A stretch of DNA of 64,000 nucleotides from Mikania micrantha (Eukaryota > Streptophyta > Magnoliopsida > Asterales > Asteraceae), in NCBI GenBank assembly GCA_009363875.1, contig CM018691.1, forward strand, positions 36,433,446-36,497,445, in the 5' to 3' direction. The notes under the pieces were generated by a model that was not told the DNA's origin, made no database searches, and worked only from the letters and a program-made list of their open reading frames with translations. The position numbers and the translations under genes were made by a program. Numbering within the stretch: the stretch's first letter is position 1; each line of letters opens with the position of its first letter. Shown here piece by piece: positions 1 to 11,236 of this stretch.

Positions 1-715
1 CTGGAATACACGTCCAGACTTTAGGACTCGAGACTACAAACTCCATACCGTGGGAGGAATTCACCAGAATGCTCCACGAGTAAATATTGTCCTCGAGATG
101 AAATCAGGAAGCTAGAGGCAGAATTTTGTGTACACAAGATGGTGGAATCTGAAATCGAGCAGTACTGCACTGGATTTCATGAGTTATGCAAACTATGCCC
201 GACAATGGTTACGCCGGAGTACAAGTAGATCGAGAAGTTCATCAGCGGACTGCCCTAACAAATACAGATCATGCTGACTGCCTCTGGCCTCACCACCATC
301 CAACCAATGATCCGACTGGCCCACAATTTGACTGATCAGGCAGTAGCCCAGGGTAAACTTTCAAAGACGGGTGAACATTTGAAACCCCAGGAACCCAAGA
401 GGAAGTGGGAGCCCATCAACAACCGCACCTTTTCACCTCAACAACCAACCCAGCACCGCCAAGCACCTGCAAAAGCTTTCACTCCCACACAATCCAACAA
501 CCAAGGCACGGGGGGATATTAGAGCAACAACCCAAATTGAAACAACTGTAATTATCATCATTTTGGTCTGTGCAAAAAGGTCAAGTGCACAAATTGTGGC
601 AGGAATGGGCACATAGCCAAGGAATGCCGATCAAACCCTAACCCCAACACCAACAAGAATGATATCTTGAAGGGGTGCTTCACTTGCGGGAAGCCGGGGC
701 ACATGCATCGATCTG
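1..715 (+). pseudogene. gag: Gypsy A gag remnant with two CCHC knuckles
   Basis: This is the C-terminal part of a retrotransposon Gag (capsid/nucleocapsid). An open stretch at 271-522 carries a proline/glutamine-rich linker. At about 589-633 the translation gives CTNCGRNGHIAKEC, a perfect CX2CX4HX4C RNA-binding knuckle. A second knuckle at about 682-715 begins CFTCGKPGHM but loses its last cysteine. In-frame stops lie at about 226-228, 256-258 and 520-522. The second knuckle runs directly into the end of the protease, so a deletion has joined gag to pol and removed the protease active-site Asp-Ser/Thr-Gly. Confidence 0.8.
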
Positions 716-3698
716 ATGCTGGTAACTCCCGAGAGATTAGACGTAGTGATTGGAATGGATTGGTTATTTGCTAAACATGTCGAGATCGTATGCAATGAGA
801 AGATTGTACGAGTTACATTGCCAAGTGGAAAGCAGATCTCAATTAAGGGAGAAAGGAGTGGTGTACCACTAAACATCATGTCCTGCATGAAGGCCCGTAA
901 GAGCTTACAGAAAGGATACACCGCTGTTCTAACGCTTATCTCGGAACAAACAAAGAAAGAGAGGAAGATCAAGGACATTGCTGTAGTCCGAGAGTTTCCC
1001 GAAGTCTTTCCGGACGATCTGCCTGGACTACCACCTAAGCGACAAGTGGAGTTCCAGATAGACCTAACACCAGGAGCTGCACCAATAGCCAAGGCACCAT
1101 ACCGATCGGCTCCTACTGAAATGCAAGAACTATCTAATCAGCTGCAAGAGTTACTAGATAGAGGATTTATTCGACCAAGCTTCTCACCTTGGGGAGCGTC
1201 GGTCTTATTCGTGAAAAAGAAGGACGAATCGTTCCGCATGTGCATAGACTACCGAGAACTGAACAAGGTAACAATCAAGAATCGATACCCATTACCACAA
1301 TAGATGATATGTTTGACAAACTACAAGGGTCAAGCTACTATTCGAAAATCGATTTTAGATATGGTTACCATCAACTAAGAATACAAGAAGACAAACCGAA
1401 GACAGCCTTCAGGACATGATACGCGCATTACGAGTTCCTGGTCATGCCTTTCGGGTTGACTAACGCACCAGCTGTATTCATGGATCTCATGAATCGGGTG
1501 TGCAAGCTGTATCTTGACAAGTTCGTAATCGTATTCATAGATGACATCCGGAGCTACTCTAAGACTCAAGAAGAACATGCTGAACATCTAAGACTCATCT
1601 TGGAACTGCTAAAGACGGAACAATTATATGCGAAGTTATCCAAATGCGACTTTTGGATTCGCGTAGTCCAGTTCCTTGGACACGTTTGTGAACGAGAAAG
1701 GAATACATGTAGACCCAGCCAAGATCAAGGCCATTAAAAACTGGGAAGCACCTAAGACATCAACTGAAATGCGACAATTCTTAGGATTGGCGGGATACCA
1801 CAGACGATTTATCAAGGGATTCTTGAAAATTGCACAACCTTTAACATACCTTACACACAAAGACAAGAAGTTTGAATGGGGAGAGAAACAAGAAGTTGCG
1901 TTCAATCTGTTAAAGCAGAAACTATGCACTGCACCGATCTTATCCCTGCCAAAGGGATGTGAGGATTTTGTCGTCTAGTGCGACACATCGAAACAAGGAC
2001 TAGGTTATGTGCTGACGCAGCGTGAGAAAGTTATTGCCTACGCATCCCAACAACTAAAGGTGCACGAGAAGAATTATGCAACCCATGATTTGGAATTAGG
2101 AGCCGTGGTGTTCGCATCGAAGATCTGGCGACACTACCTGTACGGCACCAAGTGCACCATATTCACGGATCATAAGATCCTACAACACATCTTTGACTAG
2201 AAGGAGCTAAACATGAGACAATGCAGATGGGTCGAGCTAATAAGTGATTATGACTGTGCTATCAAGTACCATCCCGGGAAAGCTAACGTAGTAACCGACG
2301 CGTTAAGCAGAAAGGAAACCACAAAACGCATACGTGCACTACAAATTACAATCCACTCAGAATTACCTAATCAGATCCGCATCTCACAACAAGAAGCTCT
2401 AAAAACCAAAAACCTCACTCTCGAAGCCATGCGAGATACGGATAAACAACTAGAGGAGAAGGATGATGGAGCTTACTATTTGATGGACCGGATTTGGATT
2501 CCACACTACGGGGGATTGAGAGACGTAGTGATTGATGAAGCTCACAAGAGCCGGTACTCAGTACATCCAGGTTCTGACAAAATGTACCACAATTTAAAGA
2601 CAACTTATTGGTGGCCAAACATGAAGTCAGAAATCGTGACTTATGTGAATAAGTGTCTGACTTGCTCTAAGGTAAAGGTCGAATATCAGAAACCATCAGG
2701 GCTACTTCAACAACCAAAAATCATAGTATGGAAATGGGAGCATATTTCCTTGGATTTTATCACCAAACTGCCAAAGACGACAAGTGGTTGCGATACCATT
2801 TGGGTTATCGTGGACCGACTCACGAAATCGGCACATTTCCTACCGATCAAGGAGACTGACAAATTGGATAAGCTGACCCGAATCTACTTGAAGGAAATTG
2901 TTTCTAGACATGGAGTTCCAGTCTCCATAATATCCGATCGGGACAGCAGATTCACGGCACATTTCTGGAAGACCTTACATAAGGCCCTTGGGACAAGGTT
3001 AGACATGAGTACTACCTATCACCCGCAAACGGATGGGCAAAGTGAACGAACCATCCAAACACTGGAGGACATGCTTTGAGCACGCGTGATAGACTTCGGT
3101 AGCAGCCGGGAGACTCACCTACCTTTGGTTGAGTTCTCATACAATAACAGCTATCACACGAGCATTAAGGTTGCACCATTTGAAGCACTTTACGGACGTA
3201 AGTGCAGATCGCCTCTCTGTTGGGCAGAAGTTGGCGAAAGCCAACTAATTGGTCCTGAACTTGTGCACGAAACAACATAAAAGATTGTGCAAATACGTAA
3301 CAAAATGGCAGCAGTTCGGGATCAACAGAAGAGTTATGCCGACAAAAGGCTCAAGCCTTTGGAATTCCAAGTAGGGGATCGAGTACTTCTTAAGGTCTCG
3401 TTACATCGGACCATTCGAAATCACGAAGCGTATAGGCCCCGTGGCCTACGATCTACAGCTACCACATGAATTGAGTGGTGTACATAACGTATTCTATGTA
3501 TCGAACCGAAAGAAGTGCTTATCGGATGAAACGCTTGCTATTCCTTTGGAGGAAATACAAATCGATGAGCAACTTCACTTCGTTGAGGAACCAGTGGAAA
3601 TTATGGACCAGGAAATTAAGAAGCTCAAACTCAGTCGCATACCAATAGTTAAGGTGCAATGGAACTCACGGCGTGGACCGGAATACACCTGGGAATGA
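716..3698 (+). pseudogene. pol: Gypsy A pol remnant (RT, RNase H, integrase)
   Basis: This is a broken polyprotein gene that once copied and integrated the element. It opens with the protease tail (VIGMDWL). RT motifs follow: MCIDYRELN near 1239-1263, SKIDFRYGYHQLR near 1345, MPFGLTNAP near 1444 and the FIDD catalytic core near 1537. RNase H shows LELGAVVFA near 2090 and TDHK near 2166. Integrase has the zinc-binding H..H..CLTC near 2560-2670, LDFI (first Asp) near 2752, SDRDSRF (second Asp) near 2932 and QSERTIQ (Glu) near 3038. Lesions seen are stops near 1301, 1417, 1976, 2198, 3077 and 3278, and frame changes near 1296, 1681 and 3440. No functional product is possible. Confidence 0.9.
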
Positions 3699-3791
3699 GA
3701 GGATTAGATGAAAAAGAAATACCCTCCCCTGTTCACGGACCAGACTAACGCCAGCAACACGAACTGAATTTCGGGACGAAATTCCAATTAA

Positions 3792-3802
3792 CTGGGGGAT
3801 GA
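3792..3802 (+). other. Polypurine tract of Gypsy A
   Basis: The purine run ctgggggatga lies directly before the LTR start TGTGACACC. It is the plus-strand primer site for reverse transcription. The same run (cagggggatga, 34110-34120) lies before the LTR of Gypsy D. Confidence 0.75.
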
Positions 3803-6173
3803 TGTGACACCTCGAAATATTCCAGGTCAGCATTACTTTATTTTAAATGATAATGTGTATTATTATTACTTTCGTGTGACACATGGCACAACAGTCCAAA
3901 CACACCGATAATTCAAGGAATTATCGCAAAACGCTCGCACATGTCTTGAATAACGAACGTTGGTGAATTTATCAAATCACAGTACACTTTCATTGCGTTT
4001 AGGTTCTAGGGAACCTAAATTTGTGGGAACAATGCTTATATGCCGAGAAACGACAATCGTAATCGAGAAATACGCGAAAATTTGTTCGAAACATCAAAAT
4101 TCGGCCTATTGGGCTTCTCCAGGACCCATCGCGGTACGCAAGGGCTTCTGATTGTGCCTTGGCGGTACGCGACGCATGGGCGGGGAAATTTGAATTCACC
4201 GAAAGTCGCCACGGTACGCGACGACCGATCAACTTCCTGCTTCACGATACACGGCGCGTTTCGGGAAACAAATGAATATTATATTCATTACGGTACGCCG
4301 AGGGGCATTTTTGCCGGTCTCGGCGGTACGCGAAGCCCCTACACACGCAAAATCTTTATTTAACCAAGATGTAATCATTTTTGTCAACCCTCTATCCTAT
4401 TTCTCGAGCTCTAGACGACTAGACTTCATTCTTACCGCATGCAAACTACCCTCTAACCATTTGGAAGCCATAAGCACCACTTGGGAAGCACCATTGAAGT
4501 CTTTTGAAGCTTGGGGTGAGCTAGGAGGCGTCATCCACCATCTGGCATGGCTTGGAGCTGCTGTGGAGGTCATAAGAGGTCTTCTTGAAGCTACACACTT
4601 CTGTTCCAACAATCTACAAGATCCCAAGAAGTTCTTGGAGGTAGTTCTAGCACTATTTGATACTTTTAACACAACTACACACACATGCAAGTCATTGTGG
4701 CCACATGCAACACTGGCACCACCTAAATCACGAAATTTTGATGTTTTGAAGCTGTTATTTAGTAAGAATGCTAATGATTTAATGATATTTGTATGATCTA
4801 TGATGACATTGAAGAAAAATAATGACTATTTGATGGGTTTGCTATGAAATAAGTGTTTTTAGCAACATGCATGGACGATCCATGTAATTTTTGATGATCT
4901 TGAATATGAATAAATGAATCTTGATGATATTGGAGTCATATGTATGGTCATGATGATATTTGTGGTCATAAATAACGATTTGAGGCATTATTGCTAAATT
5001 TAGAAACTTTAACGATATGAGATAGTGATTCTTGACGAAAGAATAGCATGTATGTGTTTAGGAATATAGTTTATGATGTTTAGAAACTATTGTGATGATT
5101 ATTGATGCATATGAATTGTTATAATTGTTAAAAGTATGATTTTCATGAATATTTCTAATTTTAGAAACTTTTTGTCATAAGTTTGCTAAAGAATGATGAG
5201 TTTGATAATGTTGTATGTTTAACATGCTTATTTGATGTTAACATCATAATATTAAGTGATTTGATATCTTTGAAAGGATGGGATATGAGTATTTGTCATA
5301 AGTTACTATAGATAGTAACTTTATTTTACCACATCGATGAATGGTAATGTGTTAGTCGTAACGAATATGATTAAATGGTTATTTAAGACTAAGCTGTTAA
5401 TATTTAGATGAGTTTGGTTATTAAACTTGGTGAAGCATGCCTATTTTTTTCTAACTTTTTAAAAATAGTAACTTTTACACGCGAAATGTGCTTAACCGAT
5501 TAAGTGTGACTATGTGCTATGTGATAACATGCTAATTTAGGTTAAATATGCATGATAGAATAATCAGAAAATGATTTCTTACATGACTTGCTTAATTTGG
5601 GAACATTCCCGAAATATGAACTTACTATAAATAGTAAGTTACCTCACGAATGTGACTTTGGTGTCCGCACACATCACACGACACTAAATCGCACGTTATA
5701 CGATCACCTGAACTAAAACCGTCACCAACGGGTCGTTAGGTCAAACACGGTCAACACGGTCAACTTGACCCACATAACAACTTGGAGTTGTTGAACACGA
5801 ACTCAGTCCTCTAAGACCCACATGTATGTGAACACAAACTTATAACACCTATGTGATATATGTAACTGCTAGCCGGTGTGCTACTCCGTTCACGTAAGAA
5901 CGCATTCAATCAGACTCAGGTGATTTTACAGCCTCACTTTTACTCTTTAACAGTTTTACTAAACTCTTGGGGTGACATTACTATGCAACTGTTTTAGATA
6001 TATGACTGGTATGTTGAAAAACCATTTTTGAGTGTATGAAAACCTGTTAATTTTACAAAACTGTATGTTTGTGTAACTCATATAGAGGCGTTCTATATGA
6101 CCATGAGCTGTGATCCTGGCCGCGTCACACCCACGCGGTCTGAATCTACACATGGGAATTTGAGGGTGTGACA
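3803..6173 (+). repeat. 3' LTR of Gypsy A
   Basis: It starts TGTGACACCTC and ends GGTGTGACA, giving the inverted TGTGACACC/GGTGTGACA termini of an LTR. Its start follows the polypurine tract. The LTR of Gypsy D (34121-36935) aligns along its length but is about 440 bp longer. The extra D sequence lies mainly near 36260-36800, and LTR A is shortened at the corresponding point near 6040. The interior is AT-rich and non-coding, and short ORFs in it are not genes. The next five bases, ggata, would be the target-site duplication, but the 5' partner lies outside the window. Confidence 0.88.
4131..4334 (+). promoter_or_regulatory. Five GGTACGC motifs in LTR A
   Basis: The motif GGTACGC occurs near 4133, 4163, 4213, 4292 and 4325, mostly as (G/A)CGGTACGCGA, inside a locally GC-rich part of an otherwise AT-rich LTR. 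The LTR of Gypsy D keeps the same cluster in degraded form at 34484-34690. A cluster held at the same LTR position in two copies could be a U3 enhancer or factor-binding array. The function is inference. Confidence 0.4.
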
Positions 6174-6189
6174 GGATAACTATGGCCCG

Positions 6190-6277
6190 GGTGAAAACTT
6201 CCTAGGGAGGCCACCCATCCCTGGATTGCTGCAACATGAGCACGCTTAACTATGGAGTTTTCATGTGCTCCACAGCC
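6190..6277 (-). pseudogene. 5S rRNA-like fragment
   Basis: Read on the minus strand, this contains AGTTAAGCGTGCTCATG and GGGATGGGTGGCCTCC. These match the internal-promoter and 3' parts of plant 5S rRNA (consensus AGTTAAGCGTGCTTGGGCG and AGGATGGGTGACCTCC). The flanks diverge, so this is not a working 5S gene. It may be a 5S-derived SINE or part of a Cassandra-type TRIM element, whose LTRs carry a 5S-like promoter. It directly follows the LTR of Gypsy A. I cannot find clear Cassandra LTR ends. Confidence 0.55.
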
Positions 6278-6279
6278 AG

Positions 6280-7199
6280 CTAAGCCGAAAACGCGTCGGT
6301 GATATAAGAGATGAATCGTTACATATGAAAAAGAAATCTCTCATGTTCATGGCCGATGTAGGATTGCCTAGGATGTTACATAATTGGTGCTGGTCAAATG
6401 ATCTGGCTCAACAAGAACCGGAGGTGGTCGACAAATGTTCTGAAATGCTTAATGAAGTGGTTTTGTCTAGTGAATATTATCGATGGAAATGGGAGGGGGA
6501 TTCTTCTAGTATCTTCAATGTTAAATCAATACGGATGTTATTTAATACAAATAAAAATCATGGGGAGAGGTATGCGATGCATTGGAATCGTTGGATACCA
6601 ATCAAAGCAAACATTTGGGATGGAAAGCCCATCTTGGGCGCTTATTGACTAAAGATGCTCTATTGAAAAGGGGGATTATTAACTAACCAAGTTCATGTGT
6701 TTTATGTGGTGATTGCAATAAACCTACAACTCACCTTTTTGCATCCTGTTTCACTGCCACTATGCTTTGGAATGGCATTTATTTTTGGTGCAGGCTAAAG
6801 ATTCCGATCTTTGCATTCACTGTTAAAGATCTTTTGGAAATTCATCATATGAGTGGGGGGTCTAAGAGGAAGAAGGAGTCATTTCATGCAATCATCCTAA
6901 CAACCCTATGTGCATCTGGAATGGAAGGAATGAAGCAATCTTTAAAGGGAGGAGATCCTCAATTCATGGTTTGCTTGAGGAGATAAAATCCCTTAGTCAT
7001 CCATGGATAAATAGGGGGGGGGGGGGGCTTCTCCTTTTGGGAGGATTGGTGCTAGTTTAAGATTATAGATTAATAATTTGTACTTGTTTTGCTTTCGTTT
7101 TCTTGGTGTTGTATAATGATTTTGGTGTACTATGAGCTCTTAGCATCTTGCTGGCTCTTTTTTTTTTGTGGTTATATGAAAGTCGGTGTTTAAAAAAAA
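6280..7199 (+). mobile_element. 3' end of an L1-type LINE
   Basis: The translation of about 6310-6990, in shifting frames, matches the C-terminal zf-RVT region of plant L1 LINEs. It shows WKWEGDSSSIFNVKSIR, then W..WIPIKANIW, then CVLCGDCNK..THLFASC, the zinc-binding C..C..H..C pattern. Stops near 6646 and 6984 and frame changes show it is dead. After the coding part come a G run (about 7013-7027), a 3' UTR and a short A-tail near 7191-7198, as expected for a 5'-truncated LINE insertion. The upstream RT catalytic core is absent. Confidence 0.72.
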
Positions 7200-8490
7200 G
7201 TTATTATTGTTTTAATTAGTAATTTTACCTACCGTGTGATTTGACTTCATTGAAACCTAAATTATTTTAATTTATATTGAAAATAACCATGTAAATTTTC
7301 TAACGTAATTTATGTTGAACTATAGACCAACTGAAAACATAAATAAAACATGTATGAAAATGTAGTTACTTAAATTAACCTGAACTTTGAAATTAAATTT
7401 TATATTCCGACAAGTCATGAAATTTCATCATTAAATTTTCAATAAAACAACCATTCATGAAAAACCATTCATGAAACTGTCAAAAATGAAATTTTTTTTT
7501 ATGAAAACTTTGAAATTAAATTTTATATTCCGACAAGTCATGAAATTTCATCATTAAATTTTCAATAAAACAACCATTCATGAAAAACCATTCATGAAAC
7601 TGTCAAAAATGAATTTTTTTTTTATGAAAGCTCTAAGTCTTTATCAAGCAAAATTAGATGCAAAATGTTAAAACTAGTTGTTTAACTAATTACCAACAGT
7701 CTAATAAAATGATAAAAAAGACATAAAAAAAGAAAATTAAAAGAATTGTAAAATTTAAGTTAGATCTTGTACTTAATTATAAAGGTATAATTAACTTTTT
7801 TACGTCCACTGTTTATTTAACAATGTTTATTTGAGAGTGGTTAGTGTAAAAGAGTCTAGTTGTTACAAATAAAAAAGATCAATTGTTGTTTTGTAATCAT
7901 TGGAATTTAAAGAGATAACCTTACCCACAAACATAAAAGCTAAAAGCGTAACTTTCTATAAATACGTATTCGTTTAAAAAAATCAAAATCTGAAATCTAA
8001 ATCGTATATGAAACTCAAAAACTGATTCAAATTCTTATTTGGATATTTGGACGGTTATATATCTAATTTTTTTAAATAAATAATTTCATATAACAAAAGT
8101 AAAAGATTACAATAAACTGACAGGTAAGTAGGCAACTAGTTGCGTTGCAACCCCATTTAGAATTGCAAATCCAAGTCTACTAAAAACAATTTTTTGAACA
8201 ATTTGTTGAGTCTTAGAAACTGTGATGTTGCTTTGTATAACCCTTTGAACTCAGTTCAGAAAATTTATATTTTTCGAGGCCAAGAATCCAATGTTTAAAA
8301 GCAAAGGAGGTAAACACATGTTGATTTTTTAAGAAAGCCATTTTCTTAATTTGAACATATTCTATATGCAATACATTTCTTTTTTGAATCGACAATCTAA
8401 ATGTTTATTCAAATAAAAAATATTTTATTTAGGTGAAGCGTATTATCTTTTTCAAGACGAATCGAATTTCAGATCTCAATTAAAAATTAA
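7200..8490. other. AT-rich intergenic DNA
   Basis: No ORF with recognisable protein sequence was found on either strand. The region is strongly AT-rich with many A and T runs. Its one clear structure is the tandem duplication at 7384-7629. The last few hundred bases are the presumed promoter side of the kinase gene, but I cannot point to a convincing TATA box. Confidence 0.6.
7384..7629. repeat. Two-copy tandem duplication, 123 bp unit
   Basis: A unit beginning actttgaaattaaatttta at 7384 is repeated from 7507. The copies are nearly identical apart from the length of a poly-T run (near 7490 and 7613). Within each unit a short piece (ccattcatgaaa) is itself doubled. Confidence 0.9.
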
Positions 8491-8742
8491 CAAATGTTAT
8501 CAGACTCTGTTTCTGGTAAGAAGACAAATAGATTAGTAAACGCCGGGTCAACTACCAAATCACAGCCGCTGTCAGTCCAGATCTATTGCACCGCCACTAG
8601 CAACACCAGTTACTGCCGGCCGGCCGGAGTTGAGATCCACCTACGTCATTCATTGTCCGCTAACCTGATTCAACCCTTATCCTCAAATTTGTGGACATTC
8701 ATATTAATTTTCACTTTCAATTCATCAATAACAATAATAGTT

Positions 8743-10531
8743 ATGTCATTTGCTACCGGCGATGGCAAGAAATCGGAACCCTCCAGTTCGTCTTCCATGC
8801 AACGGTCATGCCGTCACTTCGAATTTTCTGAAATTTTGATTACAACAGAAAACTTTGATGAATCATTAGTGATTGGAAGCGGAGGTTTTGGGAAAGTCTA
8901 CAAAGGTAATGTAACCATTGGAACAAATATTGTTGTTGCTGCAATTAAACGTCTAGATTCCATGTCGAATCAAGGGCAGACGAGTTCTGGGCGGAAGTTG
9001 AAATGCTTTCGTTGTTGCGACACTGTAATCTTGTGTCTTTGATTTATTACTGTAATTATGAACAAGAAATGATACTTGTGTATAAAACCCTTAATGATCA
9101 TCTACATGAACTCCGTACCCCTCTTTCTTGGCTTCAGCGACTCAACATATGCGTAGGTGCTGGTCGTGGGTTACACTACCTGCACACTGGTACAGGAATT
9201 CACTATGGTGTTATACATCGCGATGTCAAGAGTAGTAACATTTTGTTACTTGAAGACTGGGCTGCTAAAATTTCAGACTTTGGGTTGTCGAAAATAGGCC
9301 CAACGAACCAACCATCTTCTTATGTGAACACACTTATTAAAGGAACTTTTGGGTACCTGGATCCAAATTATTATGCAACCGGAAAGCTGACAAGGAAGTC
9401 TGACGTGTATGCTTTTGGGGTGGTGTTGTTTGAAGTGTTGTGTCGGAAGCGTGCGGTTGACAGAAGCCTTGATGAGGAGCAATGGGGTTTAGTGACATGG
9501 GTTCAAGATTCTATCAAAGAAGGAAATTTAAAGGATATAATTGATTCAGATATAAGGGGTGAAATATCACCAAAATGTTTGAAGGAATATGTTAAACTTG
9601 CAGAGAGGTGTTTGCACAACAGTCCAAAACACAGACCTACCATGGCTGAGGTTCTATTTAGTCTTGAGGCTGTGATGGCATTACAAGGGAAATTTAATAA
9701 TTCATTGCAATCTGCAAGCAGAACACTATTTAGTAGAATGGTTAATTTGTTTCCCTTCACCTCAAATCGAGAAAGCTCTGGTAATTCTAACTCCTTTTTT
9801 ATTTTGATGGCTTGGTGGTCGTTCATTAGCATATCACATGTAATAATGACACATATTCTGGGGTTCTATTGCAATGAGATGCTTGATTGAGATGTTTAGA
9901 GGCTGTATTTCTTTTTATTGGTCTGTAACTGTACATAATTGTCTGCGACAAAACCATTGAGTGTAGTAGAATTTTCTTATTGTATCATCATTTGTTTTAT
10001 GTTATTAGTTAGAGGATATCAGTTATGTTGAAACTATGTGATAGGGCTTGCCACTTAGGAGGTATGATAGAACACAGACACCATATTACCTGAAAATCTT
10101 ATATTTAATTATGTCTTGCAGTGTTCCTTTAAATTGATTCATAACTTCAAATTACATATTGTGTTATAAGTATAACAATCTTCTCAATAAGTCATACTTG
10201 TACATTCTGGTAGCCTTTTCTTTGGAAAGCTTAAACTTACACTTTATCTGTTTGATTCATCTATTTTAGTTCAAGGTGATTCAAAGTTATCGTCCAATAG
10301 CAAGGGCAACGTTATGTTTCCACATATGAAAGAAGTTCCTGCTCATTTCCCAAGTCCAAGCCCAGTCTTGAAAGAATTTAGGTTTTTTGATTTAGAAAAA
10401 GCTACAAGAAGTTTTAGTCAGGATTTGAAGTTGAGGAGAACACATTATCCACTTCAAAACAGGGTCTTGGAATGGCTGTTGCTATTAAAAGGCTCAAACA
10501 AAATAGCTCTCAAGGATCCGCTGAATGGCTA
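8743..10531 (+). pseudogene. Tandem receptor-like kinase gene, broken
   Basis: This encodes a Ser/Thr protein kinase of the plant RLK/Pelle class, most like the FERONIA/CrRLK1L kinase group, with no ectodomain or signal peptide seen. The likely start is ATG 8743, because translation from there runs straight into FEFSEIL and the kinase fold. Motifs: GSGGFGKVYKG (P-loop, ~8875), AAIKRLD (Lys, ~8938), VIHRDVKSSNILL (~9212), KISDFGLSK (~9268), GTFGYLDPNYYATG (~9342) and SDVYAFGVVLFEVL (~9400). A one-base loss near 8970 (gggcagacgag where ggggcagacgag is expected) breaks the P-loop half from the catalytic half. A probable intron (GTAATT near 9790 to TTTTAG near 10269) leads to exon 2, which begins a second kinase module (LKEFRFFDLEKATRSFSQDL). 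Exon 2 is itself deleted and frameshifted, and ends at donor GTAAGT (10532). The rest is lost. Confidence 0.82.
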
Positions 10532-10889
10532 GTAAGTATCACCAAATGCACATCAATTTATTCATGTAATGAACTCCTAAAGGCCATAAATTTGAATTTT
10601 GACGGAAGAATGTGATGAAAGTAAGATAACTCTATTAATGCTATGCAATATCATGAATTTTATGAAGCTAACAAACTCCTCTATTTATGGAAAAGATAAA
10701 CTCTAAATACAAACGACATCTTTGGCTCTTTGCAATATATCTAAATTTATTTATAATACAAACTCATATACCCTCGCAATCTGATCGATGTTTTAAGTAC
10801 GAAGCCAGGATCTGAAATTCTGAAACAATGGTCTTGGTCAGCCCTTAGTGAAGATATCCATAGATAATCTGAATGTTTATATAGAAAAC
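10532..10889. other. Intron or intergenic remnant
   Basis: This AT-rich sequence follows the splice donor at 10532. It should be the start of the next kinase intron, but no later kinase exon follows. Instead degenerate Copia sequence begins near 10890. Nothing else was recognised. Confidence 0.5.
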
Positions 10890-11169
10890 AAATGGAACCC
10901 ATATGTACTTTATCCTAATAAAATGAATGTAAATCTCAACATGTTTTGTACTTTGATGTTGAACCAGGTTCCAAAGCAAATAGAAAAAAGAGATATTTTC
11001 AGCAGTGTTGTAATATCACTAGGCGCTATTTGAGCGGTGAGGCAGGGACTAGGATTAATCATATCGGAACTTTTATACATAATTTTCAAAATTATACATG
11101 CATATATACATATATGTGTGTGTGTCTATATAACAAAGTATTCTATATAATTTTTATAAAAATGTTTAG

Positions 11170-11236
<67 letters not shown>

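Larger units (their letters stand above)
1..6173 (+). mobile_element. Ty3/Gypsy LTR retrotransposon A (5' end outside window)
   Basis: The order gag, zinc knuckles, protease remnant, reverse transcriptase, RNase H, integrase, polypurine tract and 3' LTR on one strand identifies a Ty3/Gypsy element. The window starts inside gag, so the 5' LTR and primer binding site are not seen. The reading frame is broken by at least six stop codons and several frameshifts, so the copy is dead. A second member of the same family is found at 20003-21510 plus 33799-36935. The integrase C-terminus runs into a short conserved block ending in GPEYTWE, as in plant chromovirus-type Gypsy elements; the exact lineage is inferred. 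Confidence 0.93.

Noticed and set aside
631..1092. Minus-strand ORF of 153 residues
   Set aside because: A shadow of the Gypsy A protease/RT frame on the plus strand, with no recognisable motif.
4272..4796. 174-residue ORF in LTR A
   Set aside because: It lies within the LTR and has no protein similarity that I recognise. The matching region of LTR D does not keep the frame.
11170..11232. (TA)n tract as a regulatory element or origin
   Set aside because: It is a simple slippage microsatellite within a transposon remnant.
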